A DNA stretch of 8,245 nt from Candidatus Rokuibacteriota bacterium (GTDB lineage: Bacteria; Methylomirabilota; Methylomirabilia; Rokubacteriales; CSP1-6): NCBI GenBank assembly GCA_016177555.1, contig JACOVB010000377.1, positions 1-8,245 on the forward strand, read 5' to 3'. The position numbers were made by a program, and so were the translations under genes. The notes beneath the pieces were generated by a model. It had not been told where the DNA came from and made no database searches. It saw nothing but the letters and a program-made list of their open reading frames with translations. Below are positions 1 to 5,912 of the stretch, one piece after another (position 1 is the first letter of the stretch; every line of letters begins with the position of its first letter).

Positions 1-146
1 TCATGGTCCGGGGCGCCGACAATCCGCGCCAGCCGAGAGTCCCTGCAGGAACAGGCTTTCTCCGTCGCGGGATCCGGGCACGGGGCTTGCTCTGACATCG
101 AGGGCTCCGCAGCACGCGAGCCGATCAGTCCAAGGAGACAGAACAC
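1..146. other. Left-edge sequence upstream of mlaC, no gene assigned
   Basis: No recognisable protein is encoded here. Frame 1 is open from the window edge to a TGA at 148-150 that overlaps the mlaC ATG (ATGA), which could be the tail of a coupled upstream mla gene. However, the translation looks like no family I know, and its third codon positions are only about 70% G/C, clearly less biased than the genes that follow. Frame 3 is open from the edge to a TGA at 93-95. Either could be a gene tail, or the stretch could be intergenic leader. The only clear signal is the mlaC ribosome-binding site AAGGAGA at 132-138. Confidence 0.4.
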
Positions 147-743
147 ATGATCCGCAGGCTCATTCTGTCGGGGATGCTGGTTGCGCTGGTGGCGCTCGCC
201 GGCGCGTCCGGCGGTTTCGCCGCATCCGTGACCGACCAGCTCAAGCTCCAGATCGCCCGCGTCATCCGGACCCTCGAGGATCCCGCCCTCAAGGGCTCGG
301 CCAAAGCCCAGGAGCGGCACCGGGCGCTCCGCGAGGCAACGGAGGAAGTGTTCGACTGGGCGGGGATGGCCCGGCGCGCCCTCGGCGGGCACTGGGACGG
401 GCGCTCGGGGGCGGAGCGCGTGGAGTTCACCGCGCTGTTCCGGGACCTGATCGAGCGCGCGTACCTCTCGAAGGTCGAGCGGTACAGCGGCGAGCCGATC
501 CGCTACGCGGGCGAGTCGGCGGAGGGCGAGCACGCGGTGGTGCGCACGCGGCTCGTCACCAGGCAGGGCCAGGAGGTGGCCATCGACTACCGGATGTCCC
601 GCCAGAACGAGCGCTGGCTGATCAACGACATGGTCGTCGAGGGCGTGAGCCTGACCGGGAACTACCGGGCCCAGTTCAACGAGATCATCCGGACCTCGTC
701 CTACCAGGAGCTCGTCCGGAAGATCCGCACCCGACTGTCCTGA
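147..743 (+). CDS. mlaC: MlaC/Ttg2D family periplasmic phospholipid-binding protein
   Basis: This 198-residue protein is the periplasmic shuttle of the Mla system, which carries phospholipids between the outer-membrane MlaA complex and the inner-membrane MlaFEDB transporter. It starts with a Sec signal peptide (MIRR, then a hydrophobic stretch to about residue 26, GFAA/S). Family hallmarks follow in order: FDWAGMARRALGGHW (69-83), FRDLIERAYLSKVERYSGE (98-116) and the very characteristic C-terminal stretch with VVEGVSLTGNYRAQFNEII (163-181), then SYQELVRKI. The length is normal for the family (about 200). The ATG is preceded by AAGGAGA at 132-138 with an 8-nt spacer. Other mla genes would be expected to the left, outside the window. 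Its last 59 bp overlap, on the opposite strand, the end of a convergent methyltransferase gene. Family assignment is firm; the transport direction and partners are known for the family, not seen here. Confidence 0.93.
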   Translation: MIRRLILSGMLVALVALAGASGGFAASVTDQLKLQIARVIRTLEDPALKGSAKAQERHRALREATEEVFDWAGMARRALGGHWDGRSGAERVEFTALFRDLIERAYLSKVERYSGEPIRYAGESAEGEHAVVRTRLVTRQGQEVAIDYRMSRQNERWLINDMVVEGVSLTGNYRAQFNEIIRTSSYQELVRKIRTRLS

Positions 744-1422
744 CGGGACGCGCGGGACGCCGCAGCCCGAGGCGCCGCGCCGCGAGCCGCGCCATCCGCG
801 GATCCCGCTCCACTCCGATCCACGCGCGACCGGCGGCCCGCGCCACGAGCGCGACCGTCCCCGCGCCGATGAACGGATCCAGCACCGGCCCCCGCTTCTT
901 GCTCTTTTCCAGGGCGGTGCGGATCACGGGATCGGGGGTGGCGTCCCAGAGGCTCTCGCGGTGCGAGGGCGGCAGCGGGAGCATCCAGCACAATGTGGTC
1001 GAGTCGGGGCGAACGGCGCGCCCCGCGTTGCGAAAGCGGAGCACGTGGTTGAGCCGGTTGTCCCAGCGCTCCCGCGAGCGCACCTGCGCCCAGCAGCCCT
1101 TGGACTGAAGCCGCCACCCCGTCCGCCGCATCCACTCGCTGACGATGCCGTCGAGGCCCAGCCACTCCGCGCCGTCGTGGCGATCGCCGATCACGAGCCA
1201 CAGGTCCCCGTCCGGCGCCAGCACGCGCCGCCACTCCGCGCCGAACTCCTGCGCGAGGGTCCGCGCCCAGCGCTCGGCCGAGTCCCGGCCCCGACCACGC
1301 ACCCAGTAAGGGGGCGAGGTGACGATCACGCCGACGCTGCCCGTGGGGATGGGATCCAGCCGGCGGCTGTCGCCGACGAGGAGACAGCCCCGACCATCGC
1401 GGCTCTCGTAGCGCGGCATCAT
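685..1422 (-). CDS. Compact solitary beta-class DNA methyltransferase (probable N4-cytosine or N6-adenine type)
   Basis: A 245-residue SAM-dependent DNA methyltransferase with motifs in permuted order, as in the beta class. The catalytic motif IV TSPPYW is at 35-40, and the SAM-binding motif I LDPFIGAGT comes late at 181-189, followed by an acidic motif II-like WIGVERD at 201-207. SPPY is the usual form in N4-cytosine enzymes but also occurs in some N6-adenine enzymes, so the modified base is not settled. No restriction endonuclease or specificity subunit lies beside it, so it looks solitary. The start is ATGATG: the first ATG overlaps the endonuclease V stop (ATGA), and either Met could serve. 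An upstream in-frame extension to 1515 lies wholly inside endonuclease V and is rejected. The conserved core ends near residue 220; the Arg/Gly-rich tail (about 226-245) is encoded antisense to the end of mlaC and may be a read-out extension. Confidence 0.85.
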   Translation of the reverse strand: MMPRYESRDGRGCLLVGDSRRLDPIPTGSVGVIVTSPPYWVRGRGRDSAERWARTLAQEFGAEWRRVLAPDGDLWLVIGDRHDGAEWLGLDGIVSEWMRRTGWRLQSKGCWAQVRSRERWDNRLNHVLRFRNAGRAVRPDSTTLCWMLPLPPSHRESLWDATPDPVIRTALEKSKKRGPVLDPFIGAGTVALVARAAGRAWIGVERDPRMARLAARRLGLRRPARPVRTVGCGSSGRAPGRTRSG

Positions 1423-2096
1423 CCGCGGTGGTCCCGCCGCTTCAGCTCGTCGGCGACGCGCTCGGCCTGCCGGATGGGCTCGGGGACTCGCAACCGGCTC
1501 ACCGCGAGCACGCACTCGATGGCGCGGGCGAGCCCGATGCGATGCCCCGGCGAGACGTAGATCGGGCGCACACCCTCACGCGTCCGCAGCACCGCGCCGA
1601 CCGTCCGGCCCTCGATCCGGAGCGGCGCCCAGTCCCCGCGCCCTGCGCCGGGCTCGTCGTGCTTGCCCACGAGGCGCGACTTCGCGCAGCCGACGCTCGG
1701 CAAGTCCAGGAGCACACCCATGTGGGAGGCCAGTCCGACGCCCCGCGGATGGGCGATCCCCTGCCCGTCGAAGAGGCAGAGGTCGGGCCGGCGCTCGAGG
1801 CGCCCGAAGGCCGCGAGCAGCAGCGGGCCCTCGCGGAACGAGAGGTAGCCGGGAATGTACGGGAAGCGCGGACGGTGCCAGGCAGTGGCCGTCTCGACCA
1901 CCACCCCGTCTGGGAGCGACACGAGCACGACGGCGGCCCAGGCGCGGGATCCATCGGCGCGGTAGGCGAGGTCGGCGCCGGCCACGAGGCGCGGGCGCCG
2001 GGGCCCGCCGGTCACGCGCACGCGCGCGCGTAGCCGCTCCTGGATGGCCCGCGCCTCGGCGACGCTGGGTGTGCGGCGCGCGCTGATCCCGCTCAC
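1419..2096 (-). CDS. nfi: Endonuclease V (deoxyinosine 3'-endonuclease)
   Basis: Endonuclease V nicks DNA one nucleotide 3' of deoxyinosine, starting repair of deaminated adenine; some homologues also cut inosine in RNA. With a GTG start at 2096 the protein has 225 residues, the usual length of bacterial EndoV (about 220-225). Catalytic carboxylates sit in their expected motifs: D42 in AGADLAYR, E89 in PYIPGYLSFRE (which also holds the PYIP wedge that separates the strands, 79-82) and D110 in LFDGQGIAHPR. SHMGVLLDLPSVGCAK (124-139) and GHRIGLARAI are also family blocks. The GTG overlaps the stop of the upstream hydrolase gene by 4 bp (GTGA), and its own stop overlaps the methyltransferase ATG by 4 bp, so translational coupling on both sides is likely. 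The frame stays open upstream to 2519, but that part lies inside the hydrolase gene and has no EndoV similarity. Confidence 0.95.
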   Translation of the reverse strand: MSGISARRTPSVAEARAIQERLRARVRVTGGPRRPRLVAGADLAYRADGSRAWAAVVLVSLPDGVVVETATAWHRPRFPYIPGYLSFREGPLLLAAFGRLERRPDLCLFDGQGIAHPRGVGLASHMGVLLDLPSVGCAKSRLVGKHDEPGAGRGDWAPLRIEGRTVGAVLRTREGVRPIYVSPGHRIGLARAIECVLAVSRLRVPEPIRQAERVADELKRRDHRG

Positions 2097-2866
2097 AGGG
2101 GGTACGGAACCAGCTCCTCGGCGATCTCCACGATCCCGTCGAACCGGGAGCGGGCTTCGTCCGCCAGAGCCTCGACCTCGCCGTGATGGGCGGCGTCCAT
2201 GTGGGTCAAGATGAGACGGTGGACGCCCGCCCGCGCCGCGATCTCGCCCGCCTCGGCCGCCGTCGAGTGGGCGCCGACGCGCTCGCTGGAGAGCGAGGAG
2301 AACGTCGCCTCGTGGATCAGGGTGTGGGCGCCCCGGGCCAGCGCCGCGACCGCATCGCTCGGCGCGGTGTCCGAGGAGTAGACGACGGAGCCGCGCCCGC
2401 GCATGTCGAAGCGGAGCGCCAGGTTCGGCATGCCGCCATGCGCGTTGGGCGACGCCGAGATCGCGAAGGAGGCTGATGTCGCCACGGAGGCCCCCTCCCG
2501 CGCCGGCACCGGCTCCCACAGGAGGGGAAACATCCCCGGCCGCTCGAGGAGGCCGAACACGCCGAGGAGCGCCCGGAGGGGCTCGGCGTGCTCCGGCCGG
2601 CAGGAGAGGGCCAGCGGCGCCGCGCGCCTCATGAGGAAGAGGCTCTGGATCAGAGACGGCAGGCCATAGGCGTGATCGGGGTGGACGTGGGTGATGATCA
2701 CGCGCTCGAGGCGCTCGGGGCGCGTCCCCGCCAAGAGGAGCTTCTGGACCGGGCTGCCCCCGCAGTCCACCAGCACGGACTCGTCACGCCCCACGAAGAC
2801 CAGGGACGTGGTGTCCCGGCGCAGGGACGGCACGGCGCCGGAGGTGCCGAGGAAGGCGAAGTACAC
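2093..2866 (-). CDS. RNase Z-like metallo-beta-lactamase-fold hydrolase
   Basis: A 257-residue metallo-beta-lactamase-fold enzyme of the RNase Z/arylsulfatase-like branch. It opens with the typical FLGTSGAVPS and VLVDCGG blocks. The metal-binding motif THVHPDH gives H60, H62, D64 and H65; further likely zinc ligands are H143 (NAHGG), D166 (YSSDT) and H222 (LTHMD). H200 in AHST corresponds to the conserved HST block of RNase Z. It is about 50 residues shorter than typical bacterial RNase Z (about 305), and I see no Gly/Pro-rich flexible arm (exosite) for holding tRNA, so tRNA 3'-end processing should not be assumed; the substrate is open. The start is GTG, 7 nt after the lgt stop, and the first residues match the usual family N-terminus, which supports that start. 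It is co-transcribed with lgt and overlaps endonuclease V by 4 bp. Confidence 0.85.
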   Translation of the reverse strand: MYFAFLGTSGAVPSLRRDTTSLVFVGRDESVLVDCGGSPVQKLLLAGTRPERLERVIITHVHPDHAYGLPSLIQSLFLMRRAAPLALSCRPEHAEPLRALLGVFGLLERPGMFPLLWEPVPAREGASVATSASFAISASPNAHGGMPNLALRFDMRGRGSVVYSSDTAPSDAVAALARGAHTLIHEATFSSLSSERVGAHSTAAEAGEIAARAGVHRLILTHMDAAHHGEVEALADEARSRFDGIVEIAEELVPYPL

Positions 2867-2873
2867 GGGCCCG

Positions 2874-3659
2874 TCAGGCGGCGGGCCGGGCGCGCTTGAG
2901 CATCAGCGGCACGCCGACGACAGCCACGGCCACGCCCAGCAGGCTCACCATCTGGGCCACGCGCAGAGGGCCCAGCATGAGGGGATCCGTGCGGATGGCC
3001 TCGGTGAAGAAGCGCCCTGCGGAGTACAGCCCCAGATAGGTCAGGAAGAGCGCCCCCGGCGCCCGCGCCAGGCGGTCGCGGAAGGCCCAGCTGAGGAGGC
3101 CGAACACGGCCAGGTCCCAGACGGACTCGTAGAGGAACGCAGGATGGAAGAACTCGTCCTGGGCGTAGATCAGCGGGCGGTGCGGCGGCGAGATGAACAG
3201 CTTCCAGGGCAGGCTCGTCGGCGTGCCGAAGGCCTCCTCGTTGAAGAAGTTGCCCCAGCGGCCGATGGCCTGACCGAGGGCGAGGCACGGCGCGACGATG
3301 TCCGTGTACGTCCGCGCCGGAAGGCCTCGCCGCCACGCATAGCCGCCCCCGACCAGGAGCCCGCCGATGAGCCCACCGTGGATGGCGAGCCCCCCCTCCC
3401 AGACGGCGAAGATCTTGGCGGGGAACTGGCTGTAGTAATCCAGGTTGAAGAGAACATAGTAGAGCCGGGCGCCCACCAGGGCGCCGAGCAGGCCGAGCTC
3501 CGAGGCCTTGAGCAGGCTCTCGGGATCGAGTCCCCGGCGCTTGGCGTCACGATACGCGAGCCAGAGGCCGAGCCCCATGGCCGTGGCCATCAGGAGCCCG
3601 TACCAGCGGATGGTCAGAGGCCCGAGCTGCAGTACGATGGGACCAGGTGACCGGAACAT
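2874..3659 (-). CDS. lgt: Phosphatidylglycerol:prolipoprotein diacylglyceryl transferase
   Basis: Lgt transfers diacylglycerol from phosphatidylglycerol to the lipobox cysteine of prolipoproteins in the inner membrane, the first step of bacterial lipoprotein maturation. The 261-residue protein is polytopic with about seven hydrophobic segments. It has the signature GRWGNFFNEEAFG (133-145, with the key R134 and N137), RWYGLLM (Y20), IHGGLIGG (H94) and GRFFTEAIRTDP (R216), matching residues known to matter in E. coli Lgt (Y26, H103, R143, N146, R239). I chose the ATG at 3657-3659 because the Shine-Dalgarno sequence GGGAGG (minus strand of 3670-3675) lies 10 nt upstream. The alternative GTG at 3675-3677 would itself overlap that site. 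It is the first gene of a four-gene leftward operon and diverges from tolQ, whose operon encodes likely Lgt substrates (Pal and the lipoprotein at the right edge). Confidence 0.96.
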   Translation of the reverse strand: MFRSPGPIVLQLGPLTIRWYGLLMATAMGLGLWLAYRDAKRRGLDPESLLKASELGLLGALVGARLYYVLFNLDYYSQFPAKIFAVWEGGLAIHGGLIGGLLVGGGYAWRRGLPARTYTDIVAPCLALGQAIGRWGNFFNEEAFGTPTSLPWKLFISPPHRPLIYAQDEFFHPAFLYESVWDLAVFGLLSWAFRDRLARAPGALFLTYLGLYSAGRFFTEAIRTDPLMLGPLRVAQMVSLLGVAVAVVGVPLMLKRARPAA

Positions 3660-3668
3660 CAACGCGCG

Positions 3669-3684
3669 GCCTCCCACGGGAGGC
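3669..3684 (-). promoter_or_regulatory. Hairpin covering the lgt ribosome-binding site
   Basis: On the minus strand the lgt leader contains GCCTCCC-GT-GGGAGGC, an inverted repeat able to form a 6-7 bp all-strong stem with a 2-4 nt loop. The right arm is the lgt Shine-Dalgarno sequence itself, ending 10 nt before the ATG. Folding would hide the ribosome-binding site and lower lgt translation. The inverted repeat is directly visible; a regulatory role is inference. Confidence 0.5.
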
Positions 3685-3752
3685 GAATGCTCACGAGTCG
3701 GGGTCCGTCATATGCGGCGGGGGTCGCGATCGCCCGTGGACATCACCGCCCC

Positions 3753-3781
3753 CTTATACGGCGGGACGTTGTGGCTGTCAA
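3753..3781 (-). promoter_or_regulatory. Predicted sigma70-type promoter of the lgt operon
   Basis: Reading the minus strand, TTGACA (3781-3776, perfect -35 consensus) is followed after exactly 17 bp by TATAAG (3758-3753, 5 of 6 to the -10 consensus). The start of transcription would fall near 3746, giving a leader of roughly 87 nt before the lgt ATG at 3659. The match is striking in such GC-rich sequence and lies in the only divergent intergenic region of the window. Confidence 0.8.
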
Positions 3782-3791
3782 ATCATTGACA
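3776..3791. repeat. Palindrome formed by the two divergent -35 boxes
   Basis: TGTCAA-ATCA-TTGACA is a perfect 6-bp inverted repeat with a 4-bp spacer. Each arm is the -35 element of one of the divergent lgt and tolQ promoters. It may simply result from two back-to-back promoters, or may also serve as a symmetric operator for a dimeric regulator. Confidence 0.75.
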
Positions 3792-3815
3792 CTCTTCGCG
3801 CGTGTTCGGTATCAT
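3786..3815 (+). promoter_or_regulatory. Predicted sigma70-type promoter of the tol-pal operon
   Basis: TTGACA at 3786-3791 (perfect -35) and TATCAT at 3810-3815 (5 of 6 to TATAAT) are separated by 18 bp. Transcription would start near 3822, leaving a leader of about 43 nt before the tolQ GTG at 3865. The position argues against any tolQ start inside 3802-3821, although an in-frame GTG exists at 3802. Confidence 0.8.
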
Positions 3816-3850
3816 CCGGAAGAGCGGGTTTTCTCCTCGAGTTGCGCCCC

Positions 3851-3858
3851 AAAAGGAG
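3851..3858 (+). promoter_or_regulatory. tolQ ribosome-binding site that fixes its start
   Basis: AAAAGGAG lies 6 nt before GTG at 3865-3867, in frame with tolQ. This is the best-spaced site in the leader and moves the tolQ start 21 codons downstream of the longest open frame, which would otherwise begin inside the promoter. A short CTCCT at 3833-3837 could pair with AGGAG, but the stem is only 5 bp. Confidence 0.75.
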
Positions 3859-3864
3859 CCCCGA

Positions 3865-4605
3865 GTGCAGGGAAATGGAAGCCTGAACTCCAGCGTCGTC
3901 GAGCTCGTCCTCAATGCCGGCCCCGTCGCGAAGTTCGTCCTCCTCCTCCTTGGCGTCTTCTCCGTCGTCTGCTGGGCCCTGGTCGTGGAGAAGTGGTGGG
4001 AGTTCAGGAAGGTCCGCAGGGAGTCGGGGCGCTTCCTGAAGGTCTTCCGCGAGGGGCGGCGGCTGTCGGCCATCTTCGGCGCCGCCAAGAAACACCGCGA
4101 GAGCCCGCTCGCCCAGCTCTACATCGCCGGCTGCCAGGAGGCCGGCGGGGCCATCGGCGGGGCCGAGATGCTCGACCGCATGCTCGAGGAGGCCGAGGAG
4201 GGCATCCCACCGGAGCGCGTGGACGCCATCCAGCGGGCGATGCGGCGGGCAGGGTCCGGGGAGATCTCCCGCATGGAGCGCTACCTGCCCTTCCTCGCCA
4301 CGACGGCGAGCTCCGCGCCCTTCATCGGGCTCTTCGGCACGGTCTGGGGCATCATGAGCGCCTTCCACGGCATCGGCCAGCAGGGCTCGGCCAGCCTCGC
4401 CGTGGTCGCCCCCGGCATCTCCGAGGCGCTCATCGCCACGGCGGCCGGTCTGGGCGCAGCCATCCCCGCGGTCATCGCCTACAACTACTTCGTCAACCAG
4501 GTGAAGCGATGGGCGACTGAGATGGAAGGCTTCTCGCTGGACCTGCTCAACCTCTTCGCCCGCCCGGTGCCCAAGCCGGCGCGGATCGTCAAAGATGGCC
4601 ATTAA
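3865..4605 (+). CDS. tolQ: Tol-Pal motor subunit TolQ (MotA/TolQ/ExbB family)
   Basis: TolQ is the inner-membrane channel subunit which, with TolR, uses the proton motive force to energise TolA during envelope constriction. The protein has 246 residues with a GTG start. Three membrane segments are visible at about 20-42, 141-168 and 182-208, with a long cytoplasmic loop between the first two, as in the family. Segments 2 and 3 carry the hallmark sequences LPFLATTASSAPFIGLFGTV (141-160) and GISEALIATAAGLGAAIPAV (184-203), which line the proton path. The gene overlaps tolR by 11 bp. Gene order identifies it as TolQ; by sequence alone ExbB would be possible, but tolB and pal in the same operon make TolQ the better name. 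Confidence 0.94.
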   Translation: MQGNGSLNSSVVELVLNAGPVAKFVLLLLGVFSVVCWALVVEKWWEFRKVRRESGRFLKVFREGRRLSAIFGAAKKHRESPLAQLYIAGCQEAGGAIGGAEMLDRMLEEAEEGIPPERVDAIQRAMRRAGSGEISRMERYLPFLATTASSAPFIGLFGTVWGIMSAFHGIGQQGSASLAVVAPGISEALIATAAGLGAAIPAVIAYNYFVNQVKRWATEMEGFSLDLLNLFARPVPKPARIVKDGH

Positions 4606-5032
4606 GGTCGACTCGGCGGAGTACGGCGCGGGCGGAGCCCGGATCGGCGCCACGCTGTCCGAGATCAACATCATCCCGCTGGTGGACGTCATCCTCGTCC
4701 TGCTCCTGATTTTCATGCTCACGGCGCCCCTGATGCACCGCGGGATCGACGTCTCGCTGCCGAAGAGCGCGGCCAAGCCCACGGCGGTGGAAGAGCGGGT
4801 GGTGCTGACGCTCACCAAGGATCAGATGGCGTTCATCAACGACAAGCCGGTCCCTCTGGCCGGGCTGGAGCCGCGCTTGCGGGAGGTCCTCAAGAGCCGC
4901 GCCGACAAGACGATCTACCTCAAGGCAGACCAGGGACTGCAGTATGGCTTCGTGGTCGAGACCATGGACCGCGTGCGCCGGGCCGGGGTCGAGAAGCTCG
5001 GGATGGTGACCGAGCCGGCGAGGGACCGCTGA
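4595..5032 (+). CDS. tolR: Tol-Pal motor subunit TolR (ExbD/TolR family)
   Basis: TolR is a single-pass inner-membrane protein with a periplasmic domain that partners TolQ in the proton-driven motor. It has 145 residues, a normal length. The N-terminal part ISEIN-like block (LSEINIIPLVDVILVLLLIF, residues 21-40) places the essential proton-carrying aspartate, D31, at the start of the only transmembrane helix. The periplasmic part contains TIYLKADQGLQYGFVVETMD, the conserved ExbD/TolR fold. The ATG lies inside the tolQ end (11-bp overlap) with no clear Shine-Dalgarno of its own, so it is probably translated by coupling to tolQ. Confidence 0.94.
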   Translation: MAIKVDSAEYGAGGARIGATLSEINIIPLVDVILVLLLIFMLTAPLMHRGIDVSLPKSAAKPTAVEERVVLTLTKDQMAFINDKPVPLAGLEPRLREVLKSRADKTIYLKADQGLQYGFVVETMDRVRRAGVEKLGMVTEPARDR

Positions 5033-5061
5033 TCTCCACCAGCGTTGCCGGAGGCGTTCCG

Positions 5062-5910
5062 ATGCGGTCACCGTTCCAGGTGACGCCCGTCAGGCCCGGC
5101 CCCGCTCTCCGCCGCAGGCGGTTGCCGTTACTGGCCATCACCGTCTCGACCATCGGCCACGGCCTCGCCGCCGCCGCCGTGATCGCATGGGTGATCTGGG
5201 GCGGCGGGAGCAGCCAGAAGGTCTACGTGGTCAACCTTGTCCCCGCGGTGGCCGCCGTGGGATCCCCGTCCGGAGCCACGGCGCCGGCGCTGCCGCCCCG
5301 TCCCGCCACGCTCGCGCCCTCGCGGTCGAGCTTGCCCGAGCCCGAGCCGCGCGAGGCGCGAGCGCGCGAGGCGGTGAAGCTCCCCGACAGCCCCGCCGTC
5401 ACGCCGCGGCTGCCCTCGCGCCCGGCGGCGCTGCCGCGTCCGGGCGAGAAGGAATTGCCGCCGCTGGGAGCGCCCGCGGAGCGCCGCGCGCCCGCGCCGC
5501 CAACCGCCGCGAGGGCCGGAGAGACGCCCACTGAGGCGCGCCCGGCCCCGCCTCCGCCCCTGGGCCAGACCACGGGCTCCGTGAGCGGCACGGGCGCGCT
5601 CACGCTCGACGTCTCCGACTTCCCCCACGCGTGGTACCTGCGCCAGGTCCTCCAGAAGGTCGAGGAGCGGTGGCAAAAGCAGGGGCAGACCAGCGAGCCG
5701 TCGCAGAAGCCGCTCGTCCTCGTCGACATCCAGCGCGACGGCTCCATCCGGGCCCCGAAGATCGAGAAGAGCTCGGGCAACGCCTTCTACGACCAGGCGG
5801 CGCTGCGCGCCATCGCCGACGCGAGCCCCTTCCCGCCCCTGCCCCAGGAGTGGAGCAAGCCCTCCCTCCGCGTGCTGTTCCGCTTCGAGCTCCGGCCGGA
5901 GCGCGGCTGA
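5062..5910 (+). CDS. tolA: TolA-position energy transducer with a TonB-type C-terminal domain
   Basis: This 282-residue protein occupies the tolA place in the operon and should link the TolQR motor to TolB/Pal. It has a basic N-terminus, one transmembrane helix (about 21-47) containing the S-x3-H pair (S29, H33) that couples TonB and TolA to their motors, a long Pro/Ala/Arg-rich periplasmic segment (about 65-175), and a C-terminal domain (about 190-278) with YLRQVLQKVEERW, VDIQRDGSIRAPKI, FYDQAALRAI and a final LRVLFRFEL strand. The middle is proline-rich as in TonB, not the long Ala/Lys/Glu helix of E. coli TolA (421 residues), so the protein is short for TolA. Context favours TolA function; the C-terminal fold alone would be annotated as TonB family. 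GGAGG at 5050-5054 sits 7 nt before the ATG. Confidence 0.85.
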   Translation: MRSPFQVTPVRPGPALRRRRLPLLAITVSTIGHGLAAAAVIAWVIWGGGSSQKVYVVNLVPAVAAVGSPSGATAPALPPRPATLAPSRSSLPEPEPREARAREAVKLPDSPAVTPRLPSRPAALPRPGEKELPPLGAPAERRAPAPPTAARAGETPTEARPAPPPPLGQTTGSVSGTGALTLDVSDFPHAWYLRQVLQKVEERWQKQGQTSEPSQKPLVLVDIQRDGSIRAPKIEKSSGNAFYDQAALRAIADASPFPPLPQEWSKPSLRVLFRFELRPERG

Positions 5911-5912
5911 GC

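Noticed and set aside
685..2096. Restriction-modification system made of the methyltransferase and endonuclease V
   Set aside because: Endonuclease V is a deoxyinosine repair nickase with intact catalytic motifs, not a site-specific restriction enzyme, and no other nuclease gene is adjacent.
2097..2519. N-terminal extension of endonuclease V to about 366 residues
   Set aside because: The extra part lies within the hydrolase gene in another frame and is Arg/Gly-rich. The GTG at 2096 gives the normal 225-residue length and a 4-bp coupled overlap.
3802..3864. tolQ start at the upstream in-frame GTG (3802)
   Set aside because: It falls between the -35 and -10 boxes of the predicted promoter and has no ribosome-binding site. 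GTG at 3865 has AAAAGGAG 6 nt upstream.
2691..4520. Long plus-strand open frames (2691-3650 and 3687-4520)
   Set aside because: They run antisense to lgt and the hydrolase, or in another frame through the promoters and tolQ. No family motifs, low-complexity Arg/Gly/Pro composition.
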